This document shows, in pieces, positions 60,403-64,000 of a stretch of 64,000 bases of DNA; the stretch's first letter is position 1; every line of letters starts with the position of its first letter. The translations under genes were made by a program, and so were the position numbers. Source of the DNA: an uncultured Roseicyclus sp. (GTDB lineage: Bacteria; Pseudomonadota; Alphaproteobacteria; Rhodobacterales; Rhodobacteraceae); the NCBI GenBank assembly GCA_947494975.1, contig CANLXA010000001.1, forward strand, positions 868,001 to 932,000. The letters run 5' to 3'. Below the pieces are notes generated by a model. That model searched no databases and was not told the origin of the DNA. It was given only the letters and a program-made list of their open reading frames with translations.

Positions 60403-63400
60403 TCAGACCTCTTCCACCATCACCACACCCTCTAGGCTCCGTAACGCACCCTTGATCTGGGGGGAGACCGGGAAATCCTCCCCAAGGATCACCTCCACCT
60501 CACCGGGCAGATCGGGCGCCATCAGGCACAGGTGGATGGGACCCTTGGCAGCGCGGGACGCCTCGGCCGTCGTCCGCTCCAACAGGCCTTCGACGGAAAC
60601 CACGCCGGCTTCATCCTCGACAAACACGCGCAGCCCGTTGGCCTCACCAGCTATGGCGTTGTCGACGGGCTGAATGCCCCGGGCGAGCAGTTTCAGCTGA
60701 TCCGCCTCAAGCGTCGCTTCCGCCTGGACGATCACGTTGCTGCCGGTTTCGAGAAACTCCCGGGACGCCTCCAGCGTGTCGGAAAACACTGTCACCTCGT
60801 AAAGGCCAGTGGGATCCGACAGTGATACAAAGGCGAAGCGATTCCCCCGCTGGCTCTTCCGCTCCTGCTTGACGCTGACGGCACCCGCCATCTTGGCCAC
60901 GAAGGGGCCTTGCTGAACCCGCATCTCGACCTCGGTCAGCGTCATCACCCCGCGGCGTTTCAGGGCGGGCAGGTAATCATCCAGCGGGTGGCCGGAGAAA
61001 TAGAAGCCCACCGCCTGATGCTCCGCCGCCAGCCGCTCGTTGGGCAACCAGTCGGGCGGATTGGCGAGCCGGGGTTCGGGCAGGTCATCCCCTGCATCTC
61101 CGAAGAGCGACACCTGATCGGAGGCCGCCTGATCATGGACCGCCGCGGAATAGGCGGTCAGCCCATCGAGGCTGTCCATCACGCGGCGGCGGTTGCGATC
61201 CAACTCATCGAACGCTCCGGCGCGGGCCAGCATCTCCAACGACCGCTTGCCAACCCGCTTCAGATCCACCCGGCGCGCCAGATCGAAGAGCGTCGCGTAG
61301 GGTTTGGCCCCCTGCTCTGTATTACGCCCCTCAACAATCATCTTCATCGCCTCGACCCCGACGTTTTTCAGTGCGCCGAGGGCGTAGAGGATCTTGCCAT
61401 CTTGCACCGTGAACGTCGCCGCCGACCGGTTCACGCAAGGCGGCAGCGTCTCGATCCCCATCCGGTCGACCTCTTGCTTGTACACGCCAAGTTTGTCGGT
61501 CAGGTGGATATCGCAGTTCATCACGGCGGCCATGAATTCGACGGGATGGTTCGCCTTCAGCCACGCCGTCTGATAGCTGACAACGGCGTAGGCGGCGGCG
61601 TGGCTCTTGTTGAAACCGTAATTGGCGAACTTGTCGAGAAGGTTCCAAACCTCGATCGCCTTGGCCTCATCCACGCCGTTCTCAGCCGCCCCTTTCAGGA
61701 ATTTCGGCCGCTCCGCATCCATCGCTTCCTGAATCTTCTTACCCATGGCACGGCGCAGCAGGTCGGCACCGCCAAGCGAATATCCCGCCATCTCCTGGGC
61801 AATCTGCATCACCTGTTCCTGGTAGACGATGATGCCCTGCGTCTCGTCCAGGATGTGATCGATGGTCGGGTGCAACGCCTCACGTTCGGACAGGCCGTTC
61901 TTCACCTCACAGAACTTCGGAATATTCTCCATCGGGCCGGGACGGTAGAGCGCGACCAGCGCGATGATATCCTCGATGCAATCGGGTTTCATACGCCGCA
62001 ACGCGTCCATCATGCCTGAGCTTTCAACCTGGAACACGGCGACAGTCTTGGCGCTGGCGTAGAGGTCGTAACTGGCCTTGTCGTCCAGCGGGATCAGGTT
62101 GATCTGGTTCTCCGTCCCCGGCGCGGGATCGTAGAGCTTCGCACCATCCGGCCCCTCGTGCAATTGCCGCCCCGATTTATGGATCAGCTCAATCGCGTTC
62201 TGCACAACGGTCAGCGTTTTCAGGCCCAGAAAGTCGAACTTCACCAGCCCTGCCGGCTCCACCCACTTCATGTTGAACTGCGTGGCGGGCATATCGGATC
62301 GTGGATCGCGATAGAGTGGCACCAACTCGTCCAGCGGACGGTCCCCGATCACCACGCCGGCGGCATGGGTGGAGGCGTTGCGCAACAGCCCCTCGATCTT
62401 CTCGGCATAGTCGAACAGCCGCCGCGTCGGGTTCACACGGCCATCGCGCTTGTCCTGTTCGCTCTCGCGCATTTCCTCGCGGATGCGTTCTTCTTGCGCC
62501 ACCGCCTGAGTGATGGAGACGGGCTTGACGCCCTCCACGGGGATCATCTTGGACAGGCGATCCACCTGGCCGAATGGCATCTGCAACACCCGGCCCACAT
62601 CGCGCACGGCGGCCTTGGACAGCAAAGCACCGAAGGTGATGATCTGCCCCACCCGGTCGCGGCCGTATTTCTCCTGCACGTAGCGGATCACCTCTTCCCG
62701 GCGATCCATGCAGAAATCGATGTCGAAATCCGGCATCGAGACGCGTTCCGGGTTCAGGAATCGTTCGAACAGCAGGGAGTATCGCAGCGGGTCAAGGTCG
62801 GTAATCGTCAAGGCGTAGGCCACCAGCGAGCCGGCACCGGACCCGCGCCCCGGCCCCACGGGGATCTCTTGATCCTTGGACCATTTGATAAAGTCGGCCA
62901 CGATCAGGAAATAGCCCGGAAATCCCATCCGTTCGATGATCCCAAGCTCGAAATCGAGCCGTTCCTGATACTCCTCGACCGACGCCGCGTGCGGGATCAC
63001 CGCCAGGCGCTCCTTCAGGCCGTCATTGGCCTGACGGCGCAGTTCCTCCACCTCATTATCGGCGAATTTGGGCAAGATCGGGTCGTGCATTTCCGCCCGG
63101 AACGCGCAACGCCGGGCAATCTCGACAGAGTTTTCCAGCGCTTCCGGCAAGTCCGCGAACAGGGCCGCCATCTCCTCCGGCGACTTGAACGAATGCTGCG
63201 GGGTCAAGCGGCGGCGCGGCTCGGATTGGTCCACATAGGCCCCCTGCGCGATGCAGATCATCGCGTCATGGGCCTCGTAGATCTCGGGCTTCGGGAAGTA
63301 GACATCGTTCGTGGCCACAAGCGGCAAGCCCAACTGGTAGGCCAATTCCACATGGCCCCGCTCTGTTGTCTTCTCGGCCTCCGGCAAGCCGCCTTCGCCG

Positions 63401-63933
63401 GGGTGGCGCTGCAATTCCACATACAGGCGGTCGGCATAGATCGCCGACAGCGTCTTCAGCAAGGCCTCGGCCTTGGGCAATTGCGCCGCTTGCAGGTGTC
63501 GCCCGACCGGCCCATCGGGGCCACCGGACAGGCAAATCAAACCCTCCGAATGCCGCTCGAGCTCCGCCAACGTCACATGGGGAAGCGATCCGTCCCCGCG
63601 CAGATAGAGCGCGGAATTCAGCTTCATCAGGTTCTCGTATCCCGTCCGGTTCTGCGCCAGCAAAACCACCGCCGCCGGTGCGCGTGGTTTCTCCCCCGGT
63701 GCTGCAACCTCGTATTGCACATCGATCTGGCAGCCGATGATCGGCTGCACGCCCGCTTTCTTCGCCATCTCGGAGAATTCGAGCGCGCAGAACATGTTGT
63801 TCGTGTCGGTCACGGCAACGGCGGGCATGCCCCCATCGGCGGCGAGACCGGGCAGTTTCTTCACCTTCATCGCCCCTTCCAGCAGGGAATATTCGGTGTG
63901 AAGGCGCAGGTGGATGAATCGGGGCTGGGTCAT
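60403..63933 (-). CDS. dnaE: DNA polymerase III alpha subunit
   Basis: FIHLRLHTEYSLLEGAMKV, PDFDIDFCMDRREEVIRYV, full 1176 aa. Confidence 0.97.
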   Translation of the reverse strand: MTQPRFIHLRLHTEYSLLEGAMKVKKLPGLAADGGMPAVAVTDTNNMFCALEFSEMAKKAGVQPIIGCQIDVQYEVAAPGEKPRAPAAVVLLAQNRTGYENLMKLNSALYLRGDGSLPHVTLAELERHSEGLICLSGGPDGPVGRHLQAAQLPKAEALLKTLSAIYADRLYVELQRHPGEGGLPEAEKTTERGHVELAYQLGLPLVATNDVYFPKPEIYEAHDAMICIAQGAYVDQSEPRRRLTPQHSFKSPEEMAALFADLPEALENSVEIARRCAFRAEMHDPILPKFADNEVEELRRQANDGLKERLAVIPHAASVEEYQERLDFELGIIERMGFPGYFLIVADFIKWSKDQEIPVGPGRGSGAGSLVAYALTITDLDPLRYSLLFERFLNPERVSMPDFDIDFCMDRREEVIRYVQEKYGRDRVGQIITFGALLSKAAVRDVGRVLQMPFGQVDRLSKMIPVEGVKPVSITQAVAQEERIREEMRESEQDKRDGRVNPTRRLFDYAEKIEGLLRNASTHAAGVVIGDRPLDELVPLYRDPRSDMPATQFNMKWVEPAGLVKFDFLGLKTLTVVQNAIELIHKSGRQLHEGPDGAKLYDPAPGTENQINLIPLDDKASYDLYASAKTVAVFQVESSGMMDALRRMKPDCIEDIIALVALYRPGPMENIPKFCEVKNGLSEREALHPTIDHILDETQGIIVYQEQVMQIAQEMAGYSLGGADLLRRAMGKKIQEAMDAERPKFLKGAAENGVDEAKAIEVWNLLDKFANYGFNKSHAAAYAVVSYQTAWLKANHPVEFMAAVMNCDIHLTDKLGVYKQEVDRMGIETLPPCVNRSAATFTVQDGKILYALGALKNVGVEAMKMIVEGRNTEQGAKPYATLFDLARRVDLKRVGKRSLEMLARAGAFDELDRNRRRVMDSLDGLTAYSAAVHDQAASDQVSLFGDAGDDLPEPRLANPPDWLPNERLAAEHQAVGFYFSGHPLDDYLPALKRRGVMTLTEVEMRVQQGPFVAKMAGAVSVKQERKSQRGNRFAFVSLSDPTGLYEVTVFSDTLEASREFLETGSNVIVQAEATLEADQLKLLARGIQPVDNAIAGEANGLRVFVEDEAGVVSVEGLLERTTAEASRAAKGPIHLCLMAPDLPGEVEVILGEDFPVSPQIKGALRSLEGVVMVEEV

Positions 63934-64000
63934 GGCGCGAGGCTATCCGACGTCGCGCGGATGCGGAACCGCAATCCCATCATCTGGTGGGTTTTTCCGC

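Noticed and set aside
1-64000. CRISPR arrays, tRNA/rRNA genes, transposases, phage genes
   Set aside because: None recognised by eye on either strand; tRNAscan and CRISPR finders would be decisive.

Overview
The window looks like an ordinary chromosomal segment of a high-GC alphaproteobacterium, most likely Rhodobacteraceae/roseobacter judging by gene content and order. Left to right it contains: a Flp/Tad pilus locus (pilin, CpaB, secretin, OmpA-like lipoprotein, CpaE/TadZ, CpaF/TadA, TadB, TadC, two TPR proteins, prepilin peptidase, AAA+ ATPase); a ligase-associated Lhr-type helicase with PdeM; a PaaI thioesterase; folD and fhs; a MOSC protein; ftsH, tilS and the complete tol-pal block (cpoB, pal, tolB, a second TolA-like gene, tolA, tolR, tolQ, ybgC) coupled to ruvBAC; a DUF1127 gene; prmA; a tandem triplet of paralogous small anchored proteins; a homospermidine synthase; an ECF sigma/anti-sigma pair; rpsD; a Hint-domain protein; a B12-dependent ribonucleotide reductase; hisG-hisZ-hisS; slyX; two MFS transporters; and dnaE. 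I found no rRNA, tRNA, CRISPR, transposase or prophage. The best candidates for undescribed biology are the paralog triplet at 37204-38501, the second TolA-C-like protein at 27041-28378, a 28-aa membrane microprotein at 19114-19200, the AAA+ ATPase at the end of the tad locus, a cluster of DnaA-box-like sites between cpaB and the secretin gene, iteron-like repeats before the Lhr-PdeM operon, and a possible sRNA locus downstream of dnaE. All calls come from reading the sequence and ORF track; no database search was run.
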